64,000 nucleotides of DNA from Polaromonas sp. P2-4 (GTDB taxonomy: Bacteria > Pseudomonadota > Gammaproteobacteria > Burkholderiales > Burkholderiaceae_C). Of this stretch, positions 1-11,085 are shown piece by piece. The stretch spans positions 2,720,001 through 2,784,000 of the forward strand of contig CP087965.1 in NCBI GenBank assembly GCA_024703855.1. The letters run 5' to 3'. The notes beneath the pieces are model-generated. The model searched no databases and was not told the DNA's origin. It saw only the letters and a list, made by a program, of their open reading frames with translations. Both the position numbers and the translations under genes were made by a program. Each line of letters opens with the position of its first letter. The stretch's first letter is position 1.

Positions 1-150
1 ACCGGCGGGCTTGCCTGCGGCCGGCGAACCGGCTACAGGTTCTGCAGGCGACGCGGTGGGCTGCGCCATGGCGCTGACGCCTGCCGTTGCCAGCAGGCCG
101 GCGAGGATGAGGCTGTTCAATGAGGCAAAAGGTTTGAGAGTGGATTTCAT
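1..150 (-). CDS. Secreted protein, N-terminal part only
   Basis: The ATG at 150 lies downstream of a purine-rich GAAAGGAAG ribosome site. The frame runs off the left edge, leaving 50 residues. These begin with a charged MKSTLK start, then a hydrophobic stretch (LILAGLLATAGVSAMA) and an AMAQ cleavage site near residue 30, followed by an Ala/Pro/Gly-rich segment. This is a classic Sec signal peptide, so the product is periplasmic or secreted. The mature domain lies outside the window and no family can be named. The gene is divergent from rdgC. Confidence 0.7.
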   Translation of the reverse strand, partial: MKSTLKPFASLNSLILAGLLATAGVSAMAQPTASPAEPVAGSPAAGKPAG

Positions 151-564
151 GGAAAACTTCCTTTCGAGAAGAAAAAGCCTGGTAGCAGAGACCTGACACA
201 AGAGGGCGTTTCAGGTTGAAAGCAAGTGTGGCGGGCGCTTGTATACGCGCCATTGCCCGGCGGTGATGGTTTGTAAAGTTGGGTGAACGCCGCGTCGTTG
301 GACGGCGGCTTGCCCGGGATCTGCTAACCTGATTTGTTACAGTTGGTTGTCGGGCCTTTAAGCTGTATTCAGGACAAAAATCACCTGTAGCCCATGTGTT
401 TAGGGCTTTATTTGCTATTGAAAACGTAGCAAATGACGGCTTGCAGCTGCGTTTTCTGCCGCCCCTTCGTCTTTTTATCCCCTGCGCACAGGGCCCGTCT
501 TTTAGACTTCGGGCCAGTTCTTTCAAGTCCCCTCCATTTCAAATTAACAGTCAAAAGGTTTTCC
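151..564. other. Intergenic region between secreted protein and rdgC
   Basis: This 414-bp spacer separates two divergent genes and must carry both promoters, but I see no convincing sigma70 pair. It contains one copy of the dispersed palindromic repeat (376-430). Short ORFs here show no coding character. The rdgC ribosome site AAAAGG is at 553-558. Confidence 0.5.
376..430 (+). repeat. Dispersed palindromic repeat, copy 1
   Basis: The core 414-430 has the pattern GCTAT-N7-GTAGC. It is preceded by CCTGTAGCCCATG, the same leader seen at the 61202-61249 copy. It is one of six copies in this window. Confidence 0.7.
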
Positions 565-1538
565 GTGTTCAAAAACGTGATGGTGTATCGCATTGGGCCC
601 GCGTGGGCGATTTCTCTGGAGCAGCTGGAAGCCAGCTTGCAGGCCATGCGCTTTGTCGAGTGCGGTCTGACGCAGGAAAAATCAGTCGGCTGGGTCGAGC
701 CGCGTGGCGAGGCGAACGGCCCGCTGGTCGAGTCGATTGGCGGCCAGTGGCTGCTCAAGCTGATGCTCGAAAGCAAGGCCGTGCCCGGCTCGGTCATCAC
801 CCGCAAGACCAAAGAGCGCGCGGCGCAGATTGAAGCCGCCACCGGCCGCAAGCCCGGCAAAAAGAAGTCAAAGAGCTCAAGGAAGAGGCCAAACTGGAAT
901 TGCTGCCGATGGCCTTTACCAAGCAGGGCTCGGTGCAGGTGTGGATAGACCCCGCCGCCCGTTTGCTGATGATTGACGCGGCCAGCCAGGGCAGGGCGGA
1001 CGAGGTGTTGACCTGCCTGGCCAAAGCGATGGAGGGCCTGGGTGCCATGCTGCTGCAGACCACGGCCTCGCCGGTGGCCGCCATGTCGGAATGGCTGGTC
1101 AGCCAGGAGCCGCCGGCCGGGTTCAGTGTGGACCGCGAGTGCGAACTCAAAGCCGGCGATGAGTCGAAGGCGGTGGTGCGCTATTCACGGCACGCGCTTG
1201 ACATCGAAGAGGTGCAGCAGCACATTGCCCACGGCAAGCTGCCGACGCGGCTGGCGATGACCTGGGAAGGCCGTGTGTCGTTTTTGTTGACCGACACGCT
1301 GCAGATCAAGAAGCTGACATTTGTCGACGGCGTGTTTGACGACGATGCCTCTGCCAGCAAGGCGGACCGCTTTGATGCCGACGCGGCCATTGCCACCGGG
1401 GAAATCCGCAAGCTGATTCCTGATTTGCTGGAGGCGTTGGGCGGGGAGCTGGTGATCGGTGCGGCGGCCCCCCGATGCTGGCGGTCGCTGGGGATGATTC
1501 GCCGCCGTTTTAATTCCATTACTACTTCAATACGATAG
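565..1538 (+). CDS. rdgC: Recombination-associated protein RdgC (frameshifted)
   Basis: RdgC is a ring-forming DNA-binding protein that modulates RecA-dependent recombination and replication restart. The start is the GTG at 565 (MFKNVMVYRIG, the family's usual opening), seven bases after AAAAGG. Residues 1-100 read in one frame and the rest in another. The shift is at about 868, inside AAAAAGAAGTC, and fits a one-base loss. Joined, the protein is about 303-320 residues, the normal family length, with the typical motifs WVEPRG, GGQWLLKL, LTWEGRVSF-like and EALGGEL. The last ~20 residues after IGAAAP do not look native. A second slip in the C-run near 1472 would give an earlier stop at about 1497. 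The identification is firm; the break is probably a consensus error. Confidence 0.9.
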
Positions 1539-1635
1539 GTCCTTGCCCCGCCTTGGCTGTTACAGCACGGTCAGCGGCGGTGCGCCTGATCTCGCATCGA
1601 ATCAGGAACGGAATAAGCCCATCATTCGCAGGTAT

Positions 1636-1663
1636 TTGCAGACAAGGCCCGTTTGCTTACAAT
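1636..1663 (+). promoter_or_regulatory. Putative sigma70 promoter of the thi operon
   Basis: TTGCAG (1636-1641) is 16 bases from TACAAT (1658-1663). A start near 1670 would begin the transcript just ahead of the TPP riboswitch. The assignment rests on consensus and position only. Confidence 0.55.
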
Positions 1664-1671
1664 GGCGGCAG

Positions 1672-1766
1672 CTTGTCGGGGTGCCAAAGATGTTTCGTCT
1701 GAGGCTGAGATCGCAATTGCGAGACCCGCTGAACCTGATCGGGATCATCCCCGCGTAGGGAACAAC
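1672..1766 (+). promoter_or_regulatory. TPP riboswitch (THI element)
   Basis: The conserved blocks appear in order: GGGGTGCC (1678-1685), the pyrimidine-sensor core GGCTGAGA (1703-1710), ACCCGCTGAACCTGATC (1724-1740), then the closing GCGTAGGGAA (1753-1762). This is the thi-box aptamer that binds thiamin pyrophosphate. It sits 110 bases upstream of the thiC start, so it should shut down the thiC-thiE operon when TPP is plentiful. Whether it acts by termination or by hiding the ribosome site cannot be told by eye. Confidence 0.95.
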
Positions 1767-1876
1767 GCAATTTGGCTCCGGCATTCCCGCAGTAACAACC
1801 GCAGCGGAACTCCCGGCTCCCCAGGCAGGCACCCCACCACCTTCCGGATATTCCGGAGTTCCTGGAGACTCAAGCC

Positions 1877-3804
<1,928 letters not shown>

Positions 3805-3824
3805 ACTTTGAGGCGGTATTCACC

Positions 3825-4880
3825 ATGAGTTCGTTGCACATCGGCATCGCTGGCGCAGGCCTGGCTGGCCGTACGCTGGCCTGGCGCCTGCTGCGCGCCG
3901 GCTGCCGCGTGAGCCTGTTTGATGCGCGCCAGCGTGATGACCTGGCCACCGCGTCGATGACGGCGGCGGCCATGCTGTCGCCGCTGGCCGAGCTGGCCGT
4001 GTCTGACGAGGTGGTGTTTGCATTGGGCCAGCGCTCGATGCGGCTGTGGCCGCAGTGGATTGCCGAGCTGGCGGAGGCGGGCATGGAGCCTGTTTATTTT
4101 CGCCAGCAAGGCACGCTGGTGGTGGCGCACGCGCCTGACAACGCTTCGCTGGAACACTTCACGCGCCTGCTGCAGCACAAGCTGCCCGAGGCCTGCCGCG
4201 CACAGGTGCATACGCTGAACGGCCAGACGCTGGCGCAGTACGAGCCGGCACTGGCGGGGCGTTTTGACGGGGGCCTGTTTCTGGAAGGCGAAGGCCAGTT
4301 GGCCAATGACCAGTGGATGGCCGCGCTGGCGGTGGAAATCGACCGGCTCGGCGGGCAATGGCATGAAGGGCAGGCCGTTGAGCGGGTCGAAGAGGGCCGC
4401 ATGGTGTGCGCCGGCAAAACACATGCCGTTGATATTGCGGTGGATGCGCGCGGCGTGGGCAGCAAGCCGCAATGGCTGCAGTTGCGCGGCGTGCGTGGTG
4501 AGGTGCTGACGGTGGAATGCGCCGGCGTGAGCTTGCAGCGCCCGGTGCGGCTAATGCATCCGCGCTACCAGCTCTATGTGGCGCCGCGCCCGAACCACCA
4601 GTTTGTGGTCGGCGCGACCGAGCTCGAATCGGAAGACACCGGCCCGGTAACGCTGCGTTCCACGCTGGAGCTGGGCAGTGCGCTGTACAGCCTGCATCCG
4701 GCTTTTGGTGAGGCAAGAGTGCTGCGACTGGCTGCGGCCCTGCGCCCGGCACTGGATGACCACCGGCCCAAGGTGGCGCTGCGCGAGGGTGTGTGGCACA
4801 TCAATGGCCTGTACCGCCATGGTTATCTGTGCGCGCCTGCGCTGGTGGACGGGCTTGCCCATAAACTGTTGACGCTATGA
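3825..4880 (+). CDS. thiO: Glycine oxidase ThiO
   Basis: This is an intact 351-residue FAD-dependent oxidase of the DAO superfamily. ThiO oxidises glycine to iminoglycine, the C2-N fragment used for the thiazole ring. The Rossmann motif GIAGAGLAG opens the protein, and the C-terminal flavin contact region (INGLYRHGYLCAP) is intact. The stop overlaps the thiS start (ATGA), typical of translational coupling. Presence of thiO rather than thiH indicates an oxygen-dependent thiazole route. Confidence 0.92.
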   Translation: MSSLHIGIAGAGLAGRTLAWRLLRAGCRVSLFDARQRDDLATASMTAAAMLSPLAELAVSDEVVFALGQRSMRLWPQWIAELAEAGMEPVYFRQQGTLVVAHAPDNASLEHFTRLLQHKLPEACRAQVHTLNGQTLAQYEPALAGRFDGGLFLEGEGQLANDQWMAALAVEIDRLGGQWHEGQAVERVEEGRMVCAGKTHAVDIAVDARGVGSKPQWLQLRGVRGEVLTVECAGVSLQRPVRLMHPRYQLYVAPRPNHQFVVGATELESEDTGPVTLRSTLELGSALYSLHPAFGEARVLRLAAALRPALDDHRPKVALREGVWHINGLYRHGYLCAPALVDGLAHKLLTL

Positions 4881-5098
4881 CAACTGACATGACGACGCTT
4901 GAAATTTCCCTGAACGGTGAGCGCATTCAAACCGAAGCGCTCACGCTGCAGGCGCTGCTGCTGGCGCAGGGCTACGCGCTGCAGAGCGCTTTTGCCTGCG
5001 CCATCAACAGCGCTTTTGTGCCGCGCCCGCAGTGGCCAGCGCGCACCCTGCACAACGGCGACCGCATTGATGTGGTGACGCCGATTACCGGAGGCTAG
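4877..5098 (+). CDS. thiS: Sulfur-carrier protein ThiS
   Basis: This is a 73-residue ubiquitin-fold protein ending in TPITGG. The terminal Gly-Gly is adenylated and then thiocarboxylated to deliver sulfur to ThiG. It starts inside the thiO stop codon. It is slightly longer than usual because of a leader MTTDMTT; an internal ATG at 4889 could be the true start. Its stop TAG at 5096-5098 is followed at once by a repeat-like spacer, not by thiG. Confidence 0.92.
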   Translation: MTTDMTTLEISLNGERIQTEALTLQALLLAQGYALQSAFACAINSAFVPRPQWPARTLHNGDRIDVVTPITGG

Positions 5099-5304
5099 AT
5101 ATGGAGCACCCCCGCCGTATGCTCACTTCGTGTAGGACTCCCGTGCTGCGGCCAGAGGCCTTGCTCTTCGGGGTCGTCCAAGCCTGCGTAGGCAGGCTTG
5201 GAGCCACGCCCCTCAGCCCCTTGCAGGGGGGCGACGCTTGCGGCTTGGCGGAGCCAGTTCCGCTGCGTCTGCTGGCATGGCGCCGCCTCTATGGAACCAC
5301 TGCT
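5099..5304 (+). repeat. GC-rich repeat-like spacer inserted between thiS and thiG
   Basis: This 206-bp segment separates two genes that are normally adjacent. It carries CACTTCGTGTAG, CTTCGGGG and CCCCTTGCAGGGGGGCGACGC hairpin blocks of a type I associate with intergenic repeats of Comamonadaceae. A shorter relative lies at 37441-37522. It happens to be open in the thiG frame, so a false upstream start at 5101 would add 68 residues. Confidence 0.55.
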
Positions 5305-6124
5305 ATGACCACATCCGCTGTATCTTCTATCGCGCACGGCAGCCCCTGGACCGTGGCCGGAACAACGCTTTCAAGCCGCTTCTTTCTGGGCACTTCGCAT
5401 TACCCGTCGCCGCAGGTCTTGAACGACGCCGTGCGCGCCAGCGGCACCGAGGTGCTGACCGTGGGCCTGCGCCGCCTGCAACCCGAAAGCGGCGGCGGCA
5501 GCAGCTTCTGGCAACGCATCCAGGCGCTGGGCTGCCACATCCTGCCTAACACGGCGGGTTGCCACAGCGCCGAAGAAGCCATCACGCTGGCGCAGATGGC
5601 GCGCGAGATTTTCGGCACGCCCTGGATCAAGCTCGAAGTGATTGGCGACGACTACACGCTGCAGCCCGATACCCAAGCCACGCTGCACGCGGCCACCGTG
5701 CTGGCGCGCGAAGGCTTTGCGGTGTTTGCCTACACCACCGACGATTTGGTGATGGCTCAGCGTTTGCGCTGATGCGGGTTGTGCCGCGGTGATGCCGTGG
5801 GCGGCACCGATTGGTACCGGCCGCGGGCCGTTAAATCCCTATGCGCTGGAAACCATGCGCCGCCGCTTGCCCGATGCGGTGCTGGTGGTGGATGCCGGCC
5901 TGGGCCGGCCCTCACATGCCGCGCAGGTGATGGAGCTGGGCTTTGACGCCGTGTTGCTGAACACCGCCGTGGCGCAGGCCGGTGACCCGGTGCGCATGGC
6001 GCGCGCCTTTGCCGATGGCGTGGCGGCGGGCCGTGCCGCGTATGAATCGACCCCCATGCCCGAGCGCGCCGCTGCGCAGGCCTCCACCCCAACCGTAGGT
6101 GTGCCGTTTTGGCATGCGCCTTGA
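5305..6124 (+). CDS. thiG: Thiazole synthase ThiG (one frameshift)
   Basis: ThiG is a TIM-barrel synthase that joins deoxyxylulose phosphate, iminoglycine and ThiS-bound sulfur into thiazole phosphate. I chose the ATG at 5305 ([12 protein letters not shown]), since the open frame upstream is repeat sequence. The Schiff-base lysine motif WIKLEVIGD is near 5625. At about 5770 the frame changes after AQRL. Removing one T gives [11 protein letters not shown], the expected family text. The second half then reads to PFWHAP and stop at 6124, about 272 residues in total. The phosphate-binding GLGRPSHA region is present. Confidence 0.92.
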
Positions 6125-6137
6125 TGCTGGTTTGTCT

Positions 6138-6266
6138 TACTCCTTCCCCCGCTGGGGGAAGGCAGGGATGGGGGCCTACGCACCTGCACTTCTTTCAAAC
6201 AAATCGGTTAACGCATCTTGCTGCGCGTGCCCCCATCCCAACCTTCCCCCAAAGGGTGAAGGAGTA
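6138..6266. repeat. Long imperfect inverted repeat between thiG and thiE
   Basis: The arms 6138-6175 and 6229-6266 (38 bases each) are near reverse complements, built around CTCCTTCCCCC and GGGATGGGGGC. Each arm also holds a CCCCC..GGGGG mini-hairpin. The 53-base loop shows nothing coding. It could act as an attenuator or be a small non-autonomous repeat. Confidence 0.75.
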
Positions 6267-6282
6267 ATACCCTTTTAACCCG

Positions 6283-6932
6283 ATGACCACCATAAACCCA
6301 ATTCCTTTCGCGTCCCTCACCGGCCCCATCGGTTTTTACCCCGTGGTGCCCGACGCCGCCTGGGTGCAGCGCCTGCTCGGCTGGGGTGTGCGCACCATCC
6401 AGCTGCGCATCAAGGCGGCCGACCATACGCCGGCCGAGATTGAGCGCGAGGTGCGCGCTGCCGTGGAGGCCGGCCGCGCCGTGCCGGGTGCGCAGGTTTT
6501 CATCAACGACCACTGGCAGCTCGCCTTGGCCGCTGGCGCCTACGGCGTGCACCTGGGCCAGGAAGATCTGGACACCGCCGACATCGAAACCTTGCGCAAC
6601 GCCGGCCTGCGGCTGGGCCTGAGCACCCACACGCCCGCCGAGCTGGCGCGCGCGCATGCGGTGCAGCCTTCCTACCTCGCCATTGGCCCGATCTACCCGA
6701 CCACGCTCAAGGTCATGCCCTATGAGCCGGTGGGGCTGGAGCGCCTGAAAGACTGGGCGGCGCAGGCCCCCCCTACCCGGTGGTGGCCATAGGAGGCATT
6801 TCGCTGGCACTGTTGCCCGGTGTGATGGCCTGCGGCGTTGATGGCGTGGCCGTGGTCAGCGCCGTTACGTTGGCGGCGGACCCGCAGCAGGCGGCGCTGC
6901 AGGGGCTTGCCTTCTTTGAAGCGCTAGCTTGA
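6283..6932 (+). CDS. thiE: Thiamin-phosphate synthase ThiE (one frameshift)
   Basis: ThiE couples HMP-pyrophosphate with thiazole phosphate to thiamin phosphate. The start is the ATG at 6283 (MTTINPIPF). The barrel motifs QLRIKA, FINDHWQLAL, GVHLGQEDL and AIGPIYPTTLK are in the first frame. A slip in the seven-C run at about 6776 moves the frame. Correct reading continues YPVVAIGGISLALLPGVMACGVDGVAVVSAV and ends at the TGA at 6932. The corrected length is about 216 residues, normal for the family. It closes the visible thi operon; no thiD follows. Confidence 0.9.
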
Positions 6933-7005
6933 TCTGAATCAAGGTGCGCCCGCCTGCGTGGTGGGATGCTGGGTGCCACTGAGTTTGTCCTGAGGAAAGA
7001 CGATC

Positions 7006-7601
7006 ATGGCCTACGCAACCCTGCGCATCATTCGCGACGAGCATGCTGCTTTGTCCGCCGTACTCAAATCCATGCTGATGATGCTGGATCACGGGCCCGG
7101 CGATGCACCGGAGACGTTTTTTGACGTGCTGCGCGCCATGCTGTTTTACATCGACGAGTTCCCGGAGCGCCAGCACCATCCGAAAGAATCGAACCTGCTG
7201 TTTCCCAAGGTCGTGCGGGTGGCGCCGGAGACGATGGAGGCGGTGGCGCGCCTGGAGCGTGAGCATATGAGCGGTGAGCTGACGGGTGCGCGCTTCAGCA
7301 CCAGTTGATCGCGTGGGAATTGCTGGGCGAGACGCGCAGGCCGGTATTCGAGACGGCTGCGCGCAGCTATGTGGCGTTTTACCTGGAACACATGAAGCTC
7401 GAAGAAACCGTGATCCTGCCTGCGGCCGAGAAAGCGCTGAACGCCGCCGACTGGCATGAACTGGACGCCGCTTTTGGCACCAACCGGGATCCCCTTTCCG
7501 GTTCTTATCCGCATGACCCGGCCTATGACCGACTGTTCACCCGCATCGTCATGAAAACCCCCGCACCGATTGGGCTGGGGGCTCCTTTGGGCAACGCCTG
7601 A
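7006..7601 (+). CDS. Hemerythrin HHE-domain protein (one frameshift)
   Basis: The start ATG at 7006 (MAYATLRIIRDEHAAL) opens an all-helical diiron protein. The metal-ligand pattern is visible: an H in RDEH, an HHPKE (HxxxE) loop, an EREHM helix and a second HxxxE in HMKLEE. The frame breaks at about 7290, where one base is missing before CAGCACCAG. The second part runs to 7601, giving about 198 residues. Such proteins bind oxygen or nitric oxide, or protect iron-sulfur centres; the exact role here is unknown. It lies just downstream of thiE on the same strand. Confidence 0.85.
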
Positions 7602-7625
7602 AAGCGGCGCGCATGAGCGTCATGC

Positions 7626-8333
7626 TCAGACAGCGGCGCTGGCGTTGGTTTCCACCGCGTCGGCAAGCTGCGCCAGCGTGAAGTAGTGGTAGTCGGGTGG
7701 GGTGATTTGTTTGACTGCCAGTGTGCCGCCGAAACCGGGCTGGCCATGGCGCCTTTCGATCCAGCAAGTGGCCAGGCCCAGGCTTTTGGCTATGCCTATG
7801 TCGTGGTACTGGCTTTGCGCCGTGTGCAGGTTGTCGGCCTGGGTAAAACCGTGGCTGGCGAGCTTGGCGCGCGCAAAGGCAAAAACTTCGGATCGGGTTT
7901 TTCGCATTGGGCGTCGTCGACGCACACCGTGTCAAAAAGGCAGGCCCAGCGTGCGTTCGAAATGCGTCAGCGCCCATTGCTGGGCATTGGTCATGGCGAC
8001 CAGCTTGAAGTGTTTGGACAGGCGTTTAAGTGCTTCCACCGAATCGGCAAAGGCCGGCCATTGCGCGGCGGAGTCGCGCAGGCCTTCGGCCAGGGCTTTG
8101 GTGTCGGGCAGGCCCAGCGCCGGCGCGATCTGCTGCCAGACGCGCACCAGGTCGTCGGGGAACAGGCCTGTGACTTCGTCGGCGCGCGCCTTGCGGTACA
8201 GGGCCAGGAAGTCGTCGTCGTCGACGGCCGTATCGGGCACGGCGCGGTGCAGGTAGTCGAGCATGCCGCGCTCAAAATCGATCAGCGTGCCGACCACATC
8301 AAAGGTCAGAACTTTAAAGTCTTGCAGGGACAT
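7626..8333 (-). CDS. HAD-family hydrolase, haloacid dehalogenase type II-like (two frameshifts)
   Basis: The start ATG at 8333 follows AGGAG and begins MSLQDFKVLTFDVVGTLIDFE, with the HAD nucleophile in FDVVGT. The N-terminal frame stops at about 7935 because of one extra T in TTTTT; a second slip at about 7890 leads into the C-terminal part (VFAFARAKLASHGF...WIERR). Joined it is about 235 residues. The second-domain motifs AMTNAQ and KPDP are present. It lies 10 bases downstream of the AraC-type gene, probably co-transcribed. It is a different branch from the HAD genes at 28119 and 33805. The substrate is unknown. Confidence 0.8.
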
Positions 8334-8343
8334 GGAAAAACTC

Positions 8344-8775
8344 CTAAACGTTGTCAATCAAGGGAATGTAAAACCGGGGCTTCAGGCGGCCATGCCGGCG
8401 CGCGGGAAAATGGTTGTGGCGCAACTGGTACTGCCCCGGCGTCTCGCGGCAAGCGTGTTTAAAACGCCGCGACAAATGGCTCTGGTCGCAAAACCCGGCC
8501 TCGCTCGCCACCGTGGCCGGCGCCATGCCGGCGCGCAGCAGGGCTTGGGCATAACGCACACGCTCCAGAAAAATATAACGGTGCGGCGCCACGCCCATGT
8601 GTTCGCGGAACACGGTCGCAAAACGCCACAGGCTCAGGCCGCTAAGGGCAGCCAGCTGATTGAGCGGCAGGGACTCGCCGAGGTGGGCGGTGATATGCGC
8701 CAGCACCGGCTGCAGCCGTTGCGCGTGGCGTTCGGCGGCGTCTATCAAAGTCTGTGGGTGTTGCTTTGCGTCCAT
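8344..8775 (-). CDS. AraC-type transcriptional regulator, DNA-binding domain only
   Basis: This 143-residue protein is almost wholly the two helix-turn-helix AraC DNA-binding domain. It has LPLNQLAALSGLSLWRFATVFREHMG for the first motif and ATVASEAGFCDQSHLSRRFK for the second. No ligand-binding domain is present, so it is a short stand-alone type or has lost its sensor half. It probably forms a small operon with the HAD hydrolase that follows. Confidence 0.85.
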   Translation of the reverse strand: MDAKQHPQTLIDAAERHAQRLQPVLAHITAHLGESLPLNQLAALSGLSLWRFATVFREHMGVAPHRYIFLERVRYAQALLRAGMAPATVASEAGFCDQSHLSRRFKHACRETPGQYQLRHNHFPARRHGRLKPRFYIPLIDNV

Positions 8776-8976
8776 GGCTCCAAGCTTAGGCCGGGCGCAC
8801 CGGGAATGGCGCTGTAAAACCCGGGCCGGGTGGCAGGCAATTGCAAAAATGGCGGGCTGGCAGCAGATACTGCGGCGTTTATGGGGCCGACAAAAGCATC
8901 CAATCCGCCGCGCCCTGCGCAGGGGTACGCTGGTGTCCTTTTTAAACTCTCTCTACTGCACAACAGGCAAACGCAT

Positions 8977-9336
8977 ATGGCGATACAGATTCTGAAACAA
9001 AGCACATCGATCTCCACCCTGAGCCCGCAAGGCCCGGTAGGCCGTCCGCTGACGCAGCCCGCCTGCGAGACCCGCGGCATTGACGTGGAATTGAACGGCG
9101 CCGGCGACAACCGCAGCGGCCTGTGGGAATGCCAGCCCGGCAAGTTCGAGCGCCAGCTGGTGCAAGCCGAAGTCATGCACATACTCTCGGGTTCATGCAG
9201 CTTCACGCCGACAGGCGGCGAGACGCAGGAGATCACGGCCGGCGACACGCTGTTTTTCCCGGCCAACATCACGGGCGTCTGGCATATCCGCGAAACCCTG
9301 CGCAAGGTGTACGTGGTGTTGGCCTCTCAGGCCTGA
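8977..9336 (+). CDS. Cupin-domain protein
   Basis: This intact 119-residue single cupin resembles the DUF861/EutQ-like group. It has a GLWECQPGKFER start of the barrel, EVMHILSGSCSFTPTGG, and the second motif GDTLFFPANITGVWHI. The ATG at 8977 is preceded by a weak ACAGG. It is convergent with the transporter gene at 9410 and ends only 10 bases before a permease stump, so a duplication boundary sits right behind it. Function unknown; often linked to amino-acid oxidase genes. Confidence 0.8.
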   Translation: MAIQILKQSTSISTLSPQGPVGRPLTQPACETRGIDVELNGAGDNRSGLWECQPGKFERQLVQAEVMHILSGSCSFTPTGGETQEITAGDTLFFPANITGVWHIRETLRKVYVVLASQA

Positions 9337-9345
9337 GAGACTGCG

Positions 9346-9380
9346 CGACTGGCGATGAGGCGCAGGATCTGAAGGTTCAT
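9346..9380 (-). pseudogene. Stump of ABC permease gene (first 12 codons)
   Basis: Read on the minus strand from 9380 it gives MNLQILRLIASR. This is the same opening as the full permease at 37523 (MNLQILRLIAGR). It follows the substrate-binding gene by a 29-base spacer that shares ACCCCCACGTT and GGCTTCGCCGC with the spacer of the intact operon. After codon 12 the similarity ends, 10 bases before the cupin stop. This marks one edge of a duplication. Confidence 0.8.
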
Positions 9381-9409
9381 GCAGCGGCGAAGCCTGCGAA
9401 CGTGGGGGT

Positions 9410-11029
9410 TCATGCTTCCAGCCAGACGTGTTCAGCGAAGGCATAGCCCATCAGGCCGCCCACCGGGATCGGTGCCAAGCCCTTGACCTTCTTCGAATGG
9501 GCGTCGATGCTGGCCAGGAACAGCGGGATACCGATGCCGCCCTGCTCATGGACCATCACCTGCATGTCGGCGTACATCTTGCGGCGCTTGGTATCGTCGG
9601 TCTCGGCCCGCGCAGCCAGCAGCAGCTGGTCGAACCTGTCGTTTTTCCAGCCGGCTTCGTTCCACGCCGCGTCCGACTTGAAGAACTGCGTGAACAGCGT
9701 GTCCGCACTCGGGCGCGGATTGACGGTGCCAAAACCGACCGGGCTCTTCATCCAGTGATTGGACCAGTAGCCGTCGGCAGGCATGCGCTTCACGTCGAGG
9801 TTCAAGCCCAGTTTTTGCGCGGTTTGCTGCATCACCAGGGCCATTTCCACAGAGTACACCGCGGCCTGCGAAGTCACAATGGGCACCGGACTGCTGCCGA
9901 GGTTGGCCTTTTGCAGATGGAACTTCGCTTTGTGGAGGTCGAAGGACCGCTGCGGCAGGTCCGCGAAGTAAAAGCGGTTGGTCGGGTCGATCGGCTGGTC
10001 GTTGGCAACGACCGCATGGCCCAGCGCAATGGAACGCTTCATCTGCTCGCGGTCGAACATGTATTTCATGGCCAGCACAAAGTCCGGGTTGGCCCCCGGG
10101 CCAGCGTCGCGGCGCATCACCAGGTCGGTGTACAAGCCCGACTGCGACTCGAAGATCGCATGGCCGGCCGAGTCGCGGATGCGTTGCACGGAGCGCGGGT
10201 TGATCGCCGCGACCAGGTCCAGGTCGCCGGACAGCAGCGCGTTGACGCGTGCCCCTTCGTCGCCGATGCCCACGTATTCAATCTCGTCGAGGTAAGGGCG
10301 GCCCGGCTTCCAGTAGCCCTCGTTGCGCACCGAGATCGAGCGCACGCCGGGCTTGAATTCCTTGACCTTGTACGGGCCGGTGCCGATGCCGGCAGTGAAG
10401 TCGGTCGTGCCGTCCTTGACGATGTGAAAATGGAATGTGCCCAGGATCACCGGAAAGTCGGCGTTGGGCGCCTTGAGCTTGATCGTCACTTCGTTCGGGC
10501 CGCTGGCCTTCACGTCGTCGATCTGGTCGGCCAGGGCCTTGGCCTTGGAGGCCGTGGCCGGGTCCTTGTGGCGCATGAGCGAGAACACCACATCGGCCGG
10601 CGTCAGTGGTTTGCCGTCATGGAACTGCACGCCCTTGCGCAGCTTGAACACCCAGGTGGTGGCGTCTTTGGTGAGGATTTCCTCGGCCAGCGCGGGCTGC
10701 GGCGTCAGGTTGCCGTCGAGCGAGGTCAAGCCGTTGTAAGACATGGTGCAGCGCGTGTAGTCACTCTGGTTGGACTGTTTGGCCGGATCCAGCGTATCGT
10801 TCACGGCGGCGGTGGAGCCGGCCACCCGAATGCGCCCGCCGCGGCGCGGGGTCTGCGCATGGGCAACACCGGCGAGGCCCGCAAGGCTGCCGGCCAGCGT
10901 GGCCTGCATGCCGCCGGCCATCAGCATCGCGAGCACGTCGCGTCGGTTGGCGCCGCGTTGCATCGCATTCATCATGCGCACGCTTTCCTGGGGGCCGATC
11001 AGGGCTTGCAGTTTTTTGCTCTCGTTCAT
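9410..11029 (-). CDS. Peptide-type ABC transporter substrate-binding protein, copy 1
   Basis: This intact 539-residue periplasmic receptor belongs to the SBP_bac_5 (Dpp/Opp) family. The N terminus has a long Tat-like leader (RRDVLAMLMAGG, then AGVAHAQ cleavage). The ATG at 11029 follows AGGAG. It is about nine-tenths identical by eye to the copy at 35821. It is the last complete gene of the dehydrogenase-dipeptidase operon on this strand, but its permease partner is only a stump (9346-9380). The protein therefore probably depends on the membrane parts encoded at 37523-41168, or is idle. The ligand is likely a small peptide, opine or modified amino acid (inference). Confidence 0.9.
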   Translation of the reverse strand: MNESKKLQALIGPQESVRMMNAMQRGANRRDVLAMLMAGGMQATLAGSLAGLAGVAHAQTPRRGGRIRVAGSTAAVNDTLDPAKQSNQSDYTRCTMSYNGLTSLDGNLTPQPALAEEILTKDATTWVFKLRKGVQFHDGKPLTPADVVFSLMRHKDPATASKAKALADQIDDVKASGPNEVTIKLKAPNADFPVILGTFHFHIVKDGTTDFTAGIGTGPYKVKEFKPGVRSISVRNEGYWKPGRPYLDEIEYVGIGDEGARVNALLSGDLDLVAAINPRSVQRIRDSAGHAIFESQSGLYTDLVMRRDAGPGANPDFVLAMKYMFDREQMKRSIALGHAVVANDQPIDPTNRFYFADLPQRSFDLHKAKFHLQKANLGSSPVPIVTSQAAVYSVEMALVMQQTAQKLGLNLDVKRMPADGYWSNHWMKSPVGFGTVNPRPSADTLFTQFFKSDAAWNEAGWKNDRFDQLLLAARAETDDTKRRKMYADMQVMVHEQGGIGIPLFLASIDAHSKKVKGLAPIPVGGLMGYAFAEHVWLEA

Positions 11030-11085
11030 GGCGGATCTCCTGGGGTGGTGGGGTTTAACAAGGGAAGGAATGGTTCAGGACAGTT

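Noticed and set aside
5101..5304. N-terminal extension of ThiG from the ATG at 5101
   Set aside because: The sequence is repeat-like spacer, and the normal ThiG start is at 5305.
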